This document shows, piece after piece, positions 53,367 through 62,824 of a stretch of DNA of 64,000 bases (its first letter is position 1; each line of letters starts with the position of its first letter). The notes beneath the pieces were generated by a model. It had not been told where the DNA came from. It saw only the letters and a list, made by a program, of their open reading frames with translations, and made no database searches. Source of the DNA: Candidatus Calescibacterium sp. (GTDB taxonomy: Bacteria > Calescibacteriota > Calescibacteriia > Calescibacteriales > Calescibacteriaceae); assembly GCA_025060505.1 (NCBI GenBank), contig JANXBU010000008.1:32155-96154 (forward strand). The letters are read 5' to 3'. The position numbers and the translations under genes are program-made.

Positions 53367-54407
53367 TCAATTTACTTTCAGACCAAGCAAGGCAAGTCCT
53401 CCAAGAATCACAGCAAGAATTATAAAACGCGCGACGACCTTAGTTTCCTTCAAACCTCCGAGTTCGAAGTGATGGTGTAGCGGAGCCATTCTGAAAATTC
53501 TTTTCCCCCCTGTAATTTTGAAATATCCAACCTGCAACATCACAGAAACAGCCTCAAGAACAAAAAGAAATCCATATATCGGGAGAAAAAGCTCAGTTTT
53601 TGAAATTATTGATATGTATCCAAGAAGAGCTCCAAGTGAAAGCGATCCGGAGTCACCCATAAAAACCTGAGCAGGATAAGAATTGTACCAAAGAAAACCG
53701 AGAAGCGAACCGATTATTGCTGATACGAGAACAACTACTTCTCCAACACCGGAAACAAAAAACATTTCAAGATAGTTTGCAAAGACATAGTGTCCAGCAA
53801 GATATGACAAAACAAGCAATACAGAAAAAGCAACGGCAAGATGGCCACCGGCAAGGCCATCAAGTCCATCTGTCAGATTTACAGCATTTGAGCTCCCAAC
53901 AAGTATGAAAATAGCTAAAACAAAGTACAGATAATTCGGAAGCTCAATAAAATAGTTTGAAAACGGAACCCTTATAGAAGAACTTGGATCGATCCACATA
54001 TATGTGAGAAACATTACCAGAACAGAAATAAAAACTTGAAGAGAAAATTTCTGTGAGATTGTGAAACCTCTTTTTTTACTTTTCTTTTTGAGTACATCGT
54101 CGGCAAAACCCAAGATCGAAAACAAAGCGAAAGTCAGAAGTGATAACAGGAGATATTTGTTTTTCAGATCACCAAAAAGAAGTACAGAAATTGTTGAGAA
54201 AAGCCAAATAAAAATACCTCCGGCCGTAGGTGTTCCTTCCTTTGAAAGATGATTTTTTGGTCCCCACTGTGATACCTTTTGTCCAAGTCCAATGTTTCTT
54301 AAAAAATTTATGAGAGCGCCTCCTAAAAATAAGTAAAGAGATATGGAAAGAATGAAAGAAAGTATAGCCCTCTCGGTTATCCCATATTCTAAAATGAACG
54401 AAAGCAT
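53367..54407 (-). CDS. mraY: Phospho-N-acetylmuramoyl-pentapeptide transferase
   Basis: 346 residues, ten membrane helices. MraY motifs are SKEGTPTAGGIFIW, NAVNLTDGLDGLAGGHLA, VFMGDSGSLSLGALLG and the C-terminal APLHHHFELGG. It makes lipid I from UDP-MurNAc-pentapeptide and undecaprenyl phosphate. It follows murF by 46 bases. The rest of the usual mur/fts cluster is absent here. Confidence 0.96.
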   Translation of the reverse strand: MLSFILEYGITERAILSFILSISLYLFLGGALINFLRNIGLGQKVSQWGPKNHLSKEGTPTAGGIFIWLFSTISVLLFGDLKNKYLLLSLLTFALFSILGFADDVLKKKSKKRGFTISQKFSLQVFISVLVMFLTYMWIDPSSSIRVPFSNYFIELPNYLYFVLAIFILVGSSNAVNLTDGLDGLAGGHLAVAFSVLLVLSYLAGHYVFANYLEMFFVSGVGEVVVLVSAIIGSLLGFLWYNSYPAQVFMGDSGSLSLGALLGYISIISKTELFLPIYGFLFVLEAVSVMLQVGYFKITGGKRIFRMAPLHHHFELGGLKETKVVARFIILAVILGGLALLGLKVN

Positions 54408-54453
54408 ACTAATAATGAATTCTAAAAAATTCTTTCAGATCAATTTGCAAAAT

Positions 54454-55941
54454 TTATGAAACTTGATTCCTGATAGCATCTGAGAAATCAGATAAAATTT
54501 CCTCAAATTTACACCTCCTTGAAGCCTTGAAAAAAACATAATCACCGGATTTTACAATTTTTTTGAGATATTGAGAAATCTTCGGTCTCTCTCCGATTTC
54601 CAGAACTGAAAAACCGTTTTCATTCAACCCCTTGAAAAGATGTTCTGAAAATTCTCCGTTGACAATAAAAAAAGCTTCATCTTCTCTGAAATATCTTCTT
54701 GCCAAGTTTCCTATGTTCCTGTGCTCCTCCTCCGATTTCTTACCTAACTCAAGCATATCTCCCAGAACAAAAATTTTCCTACCCTTAGCAAAAGATGCAG
54801 AGAAAAACATCCCATCAACGGATGTTGGATTTGAATTATACGTATCATCTACAATGAATATATTTCTCAAAAATATAACCTTGAATCTCCCCTTCTCGTT
54901 TTCAAACTTTCCAAAATCGATTTCGGATATTCTTTTGAGCTCTTGAACATTTGCATTTTTCCTGAAAAATCCGAGAACCGAAGCAAAAGCCCCAGCCAGA
55001 ATTTCTCCAAAATGCGGTGGAAGATTGGTTCTCAAGTGCAAGCTTTCTTCTCCAAAAAAAACTCTGAAAGTTGAATTCAAAAACTCATCAGCCTGTTCAA
55101 GCTTACATCTGACTAAAATTGAATTGCCTACCTTTGAGTTCTTAAATTTCTCCTCCAAACTACCATTTTTATCTTGCATAAAAAAGCCTATTTTTGGTTC
55201 AGGTATAGATAAAAAATATTCTCCGAGCATCTGGTTCCCTATGTTTAGGACTGAAATTCCCCCCTTTTTAACAACATACTTTATAAGTTCTATCTCTTCA
55301 AGAAAAACACCGTATTCATCTTCAAGTCCCTCAAGATGTTCCTTCCCAACCGATGTTATAATACCTAAATCAGGGTCAGCGAATCTTGTGAGATAAGGTA
55401 TTTCTCCCTTTGAAGATGTCCCTATTTCTAAAACTGCTACCTTTTTTTCTTTGTCAGCTGAAATAAGTGATATAGCCAAACCAACATTATTGTTGAAGCT
55501 TTTCATACTTTTGTGAGATTTTACACCCAATTCCGTGAGAATAAAGTAAGTAAGTTCTTTGGTTGTTGTCTTTCCTACACTTCCCCCAACAGCAATTACG
55601 AAAATATCAAGTCTCTTTCTAACATAATAAGCTAACCTCAAAAAAGCTTCGGTTGTGTCTTTGACCAAAAGTATGGGTTTTGTCAGTTCCTGAAAACTCA
55701 GATTCTTCTCCCAGAATTGTTCAGACGAAAAAGATGCAACAGCTCCCAGATTATATGCCTCAGTAATAAATTTATGACCATCAAAGGTCTGTCCCTTTAT
55801 AGGTATAAAGAGAGAATCTGAAACATCCTTCCTCGTATCAGTTGAAATAAAGCTAACAGGAAGGTTATGACCAATCAATTTCGCATTTGTTATATGAGCG
55901 ATAGTTTCAAGGTCTAACTCAATAGGAATTTTTATCTTCAC
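54454..55941 (-). CDS. murF: UDP-MurNAc-tripeptide--D-Ala-D-Ala ligase
   Basis: 495 residues from a GTG start with TAAAAT eight bases before it. Mur ligase motifs are VAVGGSVGKTTTKELTYF (ATP binding), LEIGTSSKGEI, and IFIVDDTYNSNPTSVDG. The usual P-loop G(T/S)xGKT is present. It adds D-Ala-D-Ala to UDP-MurNAc-tripeptide. It lies 52 bases after the acyl-CoA dehydrogenase and 46 before mraY, so the mur pair is downstream of acyl-CoA genes. Confidence 0.95.
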   Translation of the reverse strand: MKIKIPIELDLETIAHITNAKLIGHNLPVSFISTDTRKDVSDSLFIPIKGQTFDGHKFITEAYNLGAVASFSSEQFWEKNLSFQELTKPILLVKDTTEAFLRLAYYVRKRLDIFVIAVGGSVGKTTTKELTYFILTELGVKSHKSMKSFNNNVGLAISLISADKEKKVAVLEIGTSSKGEIPYLTRFADPDLGIITSVGKEHLEGLEDEYGVFLEEIELIKYVVKKGGISVLNIGNQMLGEYFLSIPEPKIGFFMQDKNGSLEEKFKNSKVGNSILVRCKLEQADEFLNSTFRVFFGEESLHLRTNLPPHFGEILAGAFASVLGFFRKNANVQELKRISEIDFGKFENEKGRFKVIFLRNIFIVDDTYNSNPTSVDGMFFSASFAKGRKIFVLGDMLELGKKSEEEHRNIGNLARRYFREDEAFFIVNGEFSEHLFKGLNENGFSVLEIGERPKISQYLKKIVKSGDYVFFKASRRCKFEEILSDFSDAIRNQVS

Positions 55942-55993
55942 AGGAGAATATTTTAAAATTCGTTATCCATAAAGACAAAAAGTATGATCCAAA

Positions 55994-57382
55994 TCATATT
56001 ATCCCAGTCTTTCCAAAGAGATTTTTGAATATCATGATGTTGTTGACTTCATTTGTTGTCTCATAAATATGTGTTAGTTTTATATCTCTCCACAATCTCT
56101 CAGATATTTTAGATTTGTCTATTCCCTTTTCTCCAAGCAAATCCATACAAGATGTACATATTTCATAGGCTATCCAAGATGAGTATGCTTTTGCAATCGA
56201 TGAGTAAATACTAACTTTACTAAGGTTTTCTGAAAAAATATCCAAAATCTTATTTTTCATTTTCTCACCAAGCAACCTTCCGAGCTTTCTTGAAACACCG
56301 TAAGGAACATTTGAACTGATATTAAGTAGTATTTTGAATATTTTGCTATTCTGTACTTTCATTGGACCAGCAAGATCTATAAAAATACAAGATGCAATCC
56401 ACAGATTTCTTGCGATATAGAGTTTTGAGTAAGCTTCTGCAATTTTGTAAGCCTGATGCTCTTTGAAATCTCCAACGTTTTCCACGGCGCTTTTGATCAA
56501 ACCTTTGGCAATTCCAGTAGCTATTGCCCCAACTGGAGCTCTTGAGACAGATAAAGTAAGTTCCGAGATTTTATATCCTATGTCTGAGTCAGCCAGAATC
56601 ATTTCATCTGGGACAAAAACTTCGTCAAAAACAATTTCGGCAGCATGAGAAGGTTTCTGTCCCATTTTATTCTCAACACGAGAAACAGAAAAACCTTTTG
56701 ATGAAGTATCGAGTAGAACCCATATGATTTTGCCCAGCTCTGGGGAAGCTGCAACGGTTATGTAATTTGCAATTGAACCGTTAGATATAAAAACTTTTCT
56801 TCCATTCAGAATGTACCCTCCCTTCGTTCTTCTGGCACGAGTTGTTATTTTAGCAACTTTCAGAACTTCATGATCCTGCTGAACATCTGATCCACCGGTC
56901 GGCTCAGTTAATCCAAGAGCATAAATCAGTGGATAACTCTTTTCACTTTCAACAACATCTTGCATAAATTTGCTGAAAGATAATGAGAAAGGAGAAAAGA
57001 GAACTGGGAGCAATCCAAGCGAATGAGCTCCAAAAATTGTAGCTACCCCAGATGAAACAGAACTTAAATCCTCAACAAAAAAAGCATAAGGCAAAGTTCT
57101 TACACTGCTTCCACCCCACTCTTTTGGTATTATAAGTGAGAAAAACTTATATTTTGCTCCGCTTTTCAGTAGATCTTGATCTAAAAACCTCGGATCTTTT
57201 TCGGTCTCAATTTCTGCTTTATCTATTCTATAACGATTTTCCGAGATAAATTTCCTTCCTTTGTCCCTCAGAGATTCTATCTCATCAATATACTGTTTTA
57301 TCTCTGCGTTTGATCCGTTCAGAACTTTCAGAACCGGATAGATGAAATCTATATCTTCCAAAAAATTTTCAAACATACTCAT
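55994..57382 (-). CDS. Acyl-CoA dehydrogenase family protein
   Basis: 462 residues, longer than the usual 380-390 owing to C-terminal helices. Domains in order: helical N-domain, beta-domain with ALGLTEPTGGSDVQQ and YILNGRKVFISNGSIANY, helical C-domain. The catalytic Glu position is kept in HIYETTNEVNNIMIF. It oxidises an acyl-CoA with FAD and passes electrons to ETF. Its ATG overlaps the stop of the preceding gene (ATGA), so the two are translationally coupled. The chain-length preference is unknown. Confidence 0.88.
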   Translation of the reverse strand: MSMFENFLEDIDFIYPVLKVLNGSNAEIKQYIDEIESLRDKGRKFISENRYRIDKAEIETEKDPRFLDQDLLKSGAKYKFFSLIIPKEWGGSSVRTLPYAFFVEDLSSVSSGVATIFGAHSLGLLPVLFSPFSLSFSKFMQDVVESEKSYPLIYALGLTEPTGGSDVQQDHEVLKVAKITTRARRTKGGYILNGRKVFISNGSIANYITVAASPELGKIIWVLLDTSSKGFSVSRVENKMGQKPSHAAEIVFDEVFVPDEMILADSDIGYKISELTLSVSRAPVGAIATGIAKGLIKSAVENVGDFKEHQAYKIAEAYSKLYIARNLWIASCIFIDLAGPMKVQNSKIFKILLNISSNVPYGVSRKLGRLLGEKMKNKILDIFSENLSKVSIYSSIAKAYSSWIAYEICTSCMDLLGEKGIDKSKISERLWRDIKLTHIYETTNEVNNIMIFKNLFGKTGII

Positions 57383-58116
57383 GCTTTTGTTGGTAGATAC
57401 AAGATAGAATTCATATATGGAATCTTCATTGAAAAAACAGATGTTTTGTGAATGATAACATCTTCAAGTTCTTTTCCTATTTGCGTTGTAGGATCTGGAA
57501 ATACCTTTGTTGATAGGAAGCTAACAGAAACTCCTTCGCCAACCGCATCAACAGAAGCTTTTATAAGAGAATCATCTTTTATCTGATATGTGATAAAGTG
57601 AAATTTCTTTCTTCGAAAATGAATTTTCATTTTTCCATCTGTCTCAACAACCTCAAGTATTCTTTTGCCGTTCAGAGCTAATGAGAAATTCTTGTCTGAA
57701 TATTTTATCTCCGAGACAAACTTTGGATAGTTGTAAATCTGCACACCTGCAATATAAGCTATTTCGGTTGTCACAGGAAGATGCCAGACATGAACCTCAA
57801 ATTTACCAGATACGAGAGAACTCAGAATATCTTTCAAAGATGCTCTATCACCAAACGGCACAGTGATTCCTATTTCGTTGTATGGACCTATATCTGTTTT
57901 TCTGTACTCAAAGCAGGTTATACCAAGCAGAGTTATTCCCGGAAAAAGTTCTGCAATTTTTATTCTCTTGTCCTTGACATATTTTCTGATCTTTTTTGAA
58001 GAAGCAAGAAACATATTTACAAAAGCTGAAACATCATAATAGAATATAGGAACCTTTACCTTTGCCTCTTGAAGCTTTACATCAAACTGCTCAATACCCC
58101 TGAAAAGCTCACTCAT
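57379..58116 (-). CDS. Acetoacetate decarboxylase-like protein
   Basis: 245 residues from ATG 58116; the open frame runs to 58152 but TATATATTT just before 58116 favours the shorter start. Family matches are VPIFYYDVSAFVNMF, ELFPGITLLGITCFEYRKT, DIGPYNEIGITVPF, and a lysine in YNYPKFVSEI (about Lys132) at the place of the Schiff-base Lys of acetoacetate decarboxylase (FPK). Members decarboxylate beta-keto acids or catalyse related aldol chemistry. The substrate is uncertain. It overlaps the acyl-CoA dehydrogenase start by four bases. Confidence 0.65.
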   Translation of the reverse strand: MSELFRGIEQFDVKLQEAKVKVPIFYYDVSAFVNMFLASSKKIRKYVKDKRIKIAELFPGITLLGITCFEYRKTDIGPYNEIGITVPFGDRASLKDILSSLVSGKFEVHVWHLPVTTEIAYIAGVQIYNYPKFVSEIKYSDKNFSLALNGKRILEVVETDGKMKIHFRRKKFHFITYQIKDDSLIKASVDAVGEGVSVSFLSTKVFPDPTTQIGKELEDVIIHKTSVFSMKIPYMNSILYLPTKA

Positions 58117-58695
58117 AAATATATAGTAATAACTCAAATACTTGAAATCCAAATTAATCGTTATTAAACAAGAAAAATTGTGTAATCAGAATCTCTCCGT
58201 TGCGAAGTTCAGCTTTTATCAAGCAAAACTTATAACAAGCATAGGATTGAAAGAGAACAATTTATTAAGTATTTTTCCGAAAATATCTACTTAAATGTGC
58301 TAAAAGATACAAAACAAAAGGCTATTGATATTTTTTATATTAATCTCTTGATAGAACATGCGAAATCAAATTTTTCAGCTATATAGTGTTCTTGAAGATT
58401 TGCTCAGTTTCTTTGAGATAATCAAATTTTGATTGCAGAAAATGAAAAGGAAGATGCAAAGAGATATTCATAATAGGAACTGAGTTCAGAAAAAACAAGA
58501 AAAATGTAGTAAATTTTGAATTGGAAAAGATCTAACGATTTTCGAGAAATAATCGCTTTACAAGGAATATAATATAACTTTGAATATATATTTGTCCACA
58601 GAGATTGTACCTCTAAGTACCAAATGAAGATAGCATTGGGAAAATAGGAAAGAGAAACAATCAATAATTGAAGACAGAGTGAATTAAACTATCTA
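58117..58695. other. Long gene-free spacer, possible gene relic
   Basis: About 580 very AT-rich bases. The plus strand has one stretch (58186-58386) open for about 66 codons without a good start codon, reading in part YNKHRIEREQFIKYFSENIY, and further short open pieces interrupted by stops. That is what a decayed coding sequence looks like, but no domain is recognisable. A minus-strand ORF of 80 codons at 58422-58664 has poor composition and I do not accept it. No RNA gene or repeat is seen. Confidence 0.25.
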
Positions 58696-60372
58696 TCAGA
58701 CCACAATCGGTTCATTGAATTCTCCGTATACCTTCTTGATAGCTTTTGTAGTCTCTCCTATTGTAGCTCCGTTCTCAAAAGCTTCAATGAGGTAAGGCAT
58801 AACGTTTTCATTTCTCTCAAGAGCAAAAGATATGTTATCAAGTAATTTTTGTATCTTTGTGTTATCACGAGATTTTTTATATTCTTGGAGAAGTTTTGCT
58901 TTTTCGTGAGCCTCGCGTGGTCTGAATATCTCGAATTTTTGATTTCCATCTCCATTTTTATCTTCAAATATGTTTACTCCGACGATCTTTTTCAACTTGT
59001 TTTCTACAAGCTTCTGCTGTCTGTAAGCCTCCGAAAGAATGATAGATTGCACAAAACCATCTTTTATAGCCTTTACCATTCCGCCGTAAGCTTCAATTCT
59101 CTTCATCTCAGAGAGAGCTCTTTGTTCTATCTGGTCTGTGAGACTTTCGATGAAAAATGATCCACCAAGGGGATCTGAGACCAATGGTATATCTGTTTCA
59201 AAAGCCAGAATCTGCTGGGTTCTCAGAGCAATCTTTGCAGAGTGCTCCGACGGTATTGAGTATGCTTCATCATACGCTTCTGTAAATATTGACTGTCCGC
59301 CTCCCAGAACAGTTGCGAGAGCACCTAGCATGACTCTCGCTATATTTAGAAGTGGTTCGGCTCTTGTAAGAGAAGCTCCTCCAACAGCAACGGCAAACTT
59401 CATAGCCATGTTCTTTTGATCTTTGACACCAAGCTCCTTACATATGTGAGCCCACATTCTTCTCGCAGCTCTGTATTTGGCAACCTCTTCAAACAGATTG
59501 TGATATGTGCAGAAGAAGAAAGTTACACGCTTTATAAAAGAGTCTATATCAAGACCCCTTGACAAAACCTCTGAAACATAGACCTTAGCATTTTCAAAAG
59601 CATAAGCTATCTCCTGCCAAGCGGTAGCACCGGCTTCTCTTATGTGGTATCCGCAAACAGAAATAGGATTAAAGCGCTGAACATTTTTCGAACAAAATTC
59701 AATCACATCACAAGAAAGCTTAACAGATGGCTCAACAGGATATATCCAAGTTCCTCTGGCAATTATTTCCTTTAGTATGTCGTTCTGCAAAGTTCCAGTA
59801 AGTTTTTCCCAAGTTATTCCCCTCTTTTTAGCCACAACAAGATACATCGCCATTATCTGTGGAGCTGTACCGTTTATAGTGAAAGATACCGATATTTTAT
59901 CTATTGGTATACCATCAAAAACAGTGGAGAGATCCTCAACAGTATCTATTGCAACACCAACTTTGCCAACTTCTGGAAGAGCAATTTCATCATCTGAATC
60001 GTAACCCATTTGTGTTGGCAAATCAAAAGCTAATGAAAGACCGGTATTTCCCTGCGCAAGAAGAAATTTGAACCTTTCGTTTGTTTCCTTCGCTGTTCCA
60101 AAACCAGCATACTGCCTCATAGTCCAGAGCTTATCTCTATACATTGTCTTGTAGGGACCTCTGGTAAACGGGAATTCTCCCGGGTCACCAAGCTTCTCCT
60201 TGTAATATTTTTCCATATCTCCAATATCAACCAAAGAGTAAAAAAGTTTCAGATCATATTCAGTGTAAGGCTTGTATTGAATTTCTTCTTCTAACTTTTT
60301 CTCCTGAGATTTCTCCGTTTTTTCTTTTTCAGTAATCCTGTCTGCCTTTCTTTCAGCACTTTCTGAACCCAT
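58696..60372 (-). CDS. Methylmalonyl-CoA mutase, catalytic chain without B12 domain
   Basis: 558 residues. A charged N-terminal tail (1-32) precedes the TIM-barrel: FTRGPYKTMYRDKLWTMRQY, SVSFTINGTAPQIMAMYLVV, GYHIREAGATAWQEIAYAFE and GGGQSIFTEAYDEAYSIPSE. Tyr88 in RQYAGF and Arg206 in IIARGTWIYP are the residues that mark methylmalonyl-CoA mutase; isobutyryl-CoA mutases have Phe and Gln. The B12-binding domain is absent, so a separate small subunit must exist elsewhere. It interconverts methylmalonyl-CoA and succinyl-CoA. TATAAA lies eight bases before the ATG. It is divergent from the PBP gene. Confidence 0.9.
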   Translation of the reverse strand: MGSESAERKADRITEKEKTEKSQEKKLEEEIQYKPYTEYDLKLFYSLVDIGDMEKYYKEKLGDPGEFPFTRGPYKTMYRDKLWTMRQYAGFGTAKETNERFKFLLAQGNTGLSLAFDLPTQMGYDSDDEIALPEVGKVGVAIDTVEDLSTVFDGIPIDKISVSFTINGTAPQIMAMYLVVAKKRGITWEKLTGTLQNDILKEIIARGTWIYPVEPSVKLSCDVIEFCSKNVQRFNPISVCGYHIREAGATAWQEIAYAFENAKVYVSEVLSRGLDIDSFIKRVTFFFCTYHNLFEEVAKYRAARRMWAHICKELGVKDQKNMAMKFAVAVGGASLTRAEPLLNIARVMLGALATVLGGGQSIFTEAYDEAYSIPSEHSAKIALRTQQILAFETDIPLVSDPLGGSFFIESLTDQIEQRALSEMKRIEAYGGMVKAIKDGFVQSIILSEAYRQQKLVENKLKKIVGVNIFEDKNGDGNQKFEIFRPREAHEKAKLLQEYKKSRDNTKIQKLLDNISFALERNENVMPYLIEAFENGATIGETTKAIKKVYGEFNEPIVV

Positions 60373-60483
60373 AGCTAAAATTTATATTGAAGAAAAGCGT
60401 TTTCAGAATTTTTCAAAATATCAAGAAAATAAACAAACCACAACTTATGAAATTTTACAAGGTAAGACTAAATTAGAAATCTG

Positions 60484-62796
60484 GTGGGAAGAAAAATCGT
60501 TGTCGTGAATAGTAAGCAGAAAAAAACAAAGAAAGGTGGATTAATATTAAAACTTTTCATTTCCTTTTTAGGATTATTTTCAATCTCCGCATTTGGAGCA
60601 ACATTCTACATAAATCAAATAAGAAAAAATGAACTACAAGAAATAACAAGAGAAAACATATATAAGGCACTGTACGATATAAAGGCCCCAACAGTTTTTC
60701 TTTCAAGAGATGGAAAAATATCAGCTGAACTTTTTGAAAGATATAGAGAAGATGTAAAATTTGAAGAAATTCCAAAGCATCTTGTTTACGCTTTTCTGGC
60801 AGCTGAGGATGAAGATTTTTTCAAGCACAGAGGAGTAGATATAAGTTCAATTTTAAGAGCTACAATCAAAAACATACTTGAAGGAAAGATAGTACAGGGC
60901 GGAAGTACTATATCACAGCAGCTTGCAAGGAATCTGTTTCTAACGAGAGAAAAAACAATACAGAGAAAAATAAAAGAAATTCTTTATGCAATGAAAATAG
61001 AGCAAGAACTAACAAAGGAAGAAATCTTTTCAATCTATGTTTCCATAATTTATTTTGGAAATGGATCATGGGGTATAAAACCAGCAGCAAGAAATTTTTT
61101 TAACAAGAAACTAAAAGATCTTACGATTGCCGAAGCAGCTTTACTCGCAGCTTTACCCAAGTCACCCGTATACTACTCGCCCATAAACTATCCAGAAAAA
61201 GCAAGAGCAAGACAAATGTGGATACTTGAAAGAATGCTTGAACTTGGATACATATCTCCTCATGAGTTTGAAAAATCTGCCAATGAGAAAATCAAAATAT
61301 ACGTGTGGGAAAGCAAGTTTCACAAATATTTTTGGTTCAACGAACATATAAGAAGAGAACTTGTAAAATTAGTCGGAAACGAAGAAGAGATAAAATCAGG
61401 GTTTATTGTGAGAACAACCCTTGATGAAGATTGCTACAAATTTGCAGAAGAAGCATTAAAGTGGGGGATAGAAAGAGCTGAAATTCTAAATGGCAGAAAA
61501 CCTATAACATCGGAAGAAAAAATAAAAATAACATTGAGACCAAAAGAAGTTATATTTCCAGATGGACTCAAAACTTATGATGAAAAAGAAATATTTTTAG
61601 CAAGAATAGATGAGATAACACCAAATGGTATAAGAATCACGATCAAGGATCAAAAGAGAAAAGATAATCTACATCCTGATTTTTCTATTATGAGATTAAA
61701 AGTTGGTTCAGAAATACTAGTAAAGACTTGTCCTGATGGTAAATACTTCTGTCCAATTCCAGAAAAAGTTGAAATAGAAGGAGCAATTGTAGCTCTTGAT
61801 GCAAAAACAGGTGATGTTCTCTGCATGGTTGGCGGGTATGACTGGAAAACATCTCAATTCATAAGATCTATACAAGCTCAAAGACAGATTGGTTCAGCTA
61901 TAAAACCAATAGTATACACTGCAGCAATACAGAGTGGACTTTATAATCCAGCAACTGTTGTTAAAGATACACCAATTATTTTTGAATACGAAACAGAAGA
62001 AGGAGAGCTCAAAGAATGGAAACCAAAAAACATAGAGAACTTCTCTGGATGGATAACTTTACAGGAAGCACTTGCTAAATCTATAAATGCAGCCACCGTT
62101 CGGGTTGCAGAAGACATAGGAATAAGAATCATAAGGCAAACTTTCGGAGATTTCGGAATAAAAGCACCAGTTGAAGATCTTACAGTAGTTCTAGGTTCAA
62201 TATCTCTAAGTCCACTAGAGGTAGCAGAAATATTCTCTACATTCCCAAACAATGGAATAAAGAGAAAGTCAAGATTCATAATAAGCGTTGAAAGAGGGAA
62301 TGATATAGTTTTGAAGACACAAGAGGAGTCAAATCAAATCATACCACCGGACATAAGTTTCGTTGTAACCTGGATGATGAGAAATTCGGTCCTCTATGGA
62401 ACAGGAGCAAGAGCCAAGGCACTTGGTATTCCAGTAGCTGGCAAAACAGGTACAACAAATGATCTCAAAGATGCTTGGTTTGTTGGATTCACACCAGAAA
62501 TTGTAGTCGTAGTTTGGATCGGAAAGGACGACTTTACTCCGATTGGCAATTATGGATCCGGACCAAAGATAGCAGTTCCAATATTTGTCGAGTTTATGAG
62601 AAAATACATGAACAAGATAAAGAAATCTGATTTTGAAATACCAAATAATATTGAGTTTTTCAGAGTAGATCCGATAACAGGCGAAATATCGGATGACCCA
62701 AAATCTTACCTTATGGCTTTCACCAAAGATAATCCACCTGCATCAACGCATCAAGACTCAACCGAAAAAAAAGAAAACGGTCTGATAGAATTTTGA
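60484..62796 (+). CDS. Class A penicillin-binding protein (PBP1A-like)
   Basis: 770 residues from a GTG. A basic N-terminus and one membrane helix (about 20-42) anchor it. The GT51 domain has FLAAEDEDFFKHRGVD (catalytic Glu108) and QGGSTISQQLARNLFL. The transpeptidase domain has SxxK in IGSAIKPIVYTAA, SIN in AKSINAATVRVAE and KTGTTNDLKDAWFVGFTPE. It polymerises and crosslinks peptidoglycan in the periplasm. A linker OB-like domain sits between (about 340-440). It is single and divergent from the mutase gene. Confidence 0.93.
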   Translation: MGRKIVVVNSKQKKTKKGGLILKLFISFLGLFSISAFGATFYINQIRKNELQEITRENIYKALYDIKAPTVFLSRDGKISAELFERYREDVKFEEIPKHLVYAFLAAEDEDFFKHRGVDISSILRATIKNILEGKIVQGGSTISQQLARNLFLTREKTIQRKIKEILYAMKIEQELTKEEIFSIYVSIIYFGNGSWGIKPAARNFFNKKLKDLTIAEAALLAALPKSPVYYSPINYPEKARARQMWILERMLELGYISPHEFEKSANEKIKIYVWESKFHKYFWFNEHIRRELVKLVGNEEEIKSGFIVRTTLDEDCYKFAEEALKWGIERAEILNGRKPITSEEKIKITLRPKEVIFPDGLKTYDEKEIFLARIDEITPNGIRITIKDQKRKDNLHPDFSIMRLKVGSEILVKTCPDGKYFCPIPEKVEIEGAIVALDAKTGDVLCMVGGYDWKTSQFIRSIQAQRQIGSAIKPIVYTAAIQSGLYNPATVVKDTPIIFEYETEEGELKEWKPKNIENFSGWITLQEALAKSINAATVRVAEDIGIRIIRQTFGDFGIKAPVEDLTVVLGSISLSPLEVAEIFSTFPNNGIKRKSRFIISVERGNDIVLKTQEESNQIIPPDISFVVTWMMRNSVLYGTGARAKALGIPVAGKTGTTNDLKDAWFVGFTPEIVVVVWIGKDDFTPIGNYGSGPKIAVPIFVEFMRKYMNKIKKSDFEIPNNIEFFRVDPITGEISDDPKSYLMAFTKDNPPASTHQDSTEKKENGLIEF

Positions 62797-62824
62797 TTTT
62801 TTCTTTGCTTTATATCTATTGGCT

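Noticed and set aside
58422-58664. 80-codon minus-strand frame in the long spacer
   Set aside because: Rich in Tyr, Ile, Phe and Ser as expected of random AT-rich DNA, with no start signals or motif.
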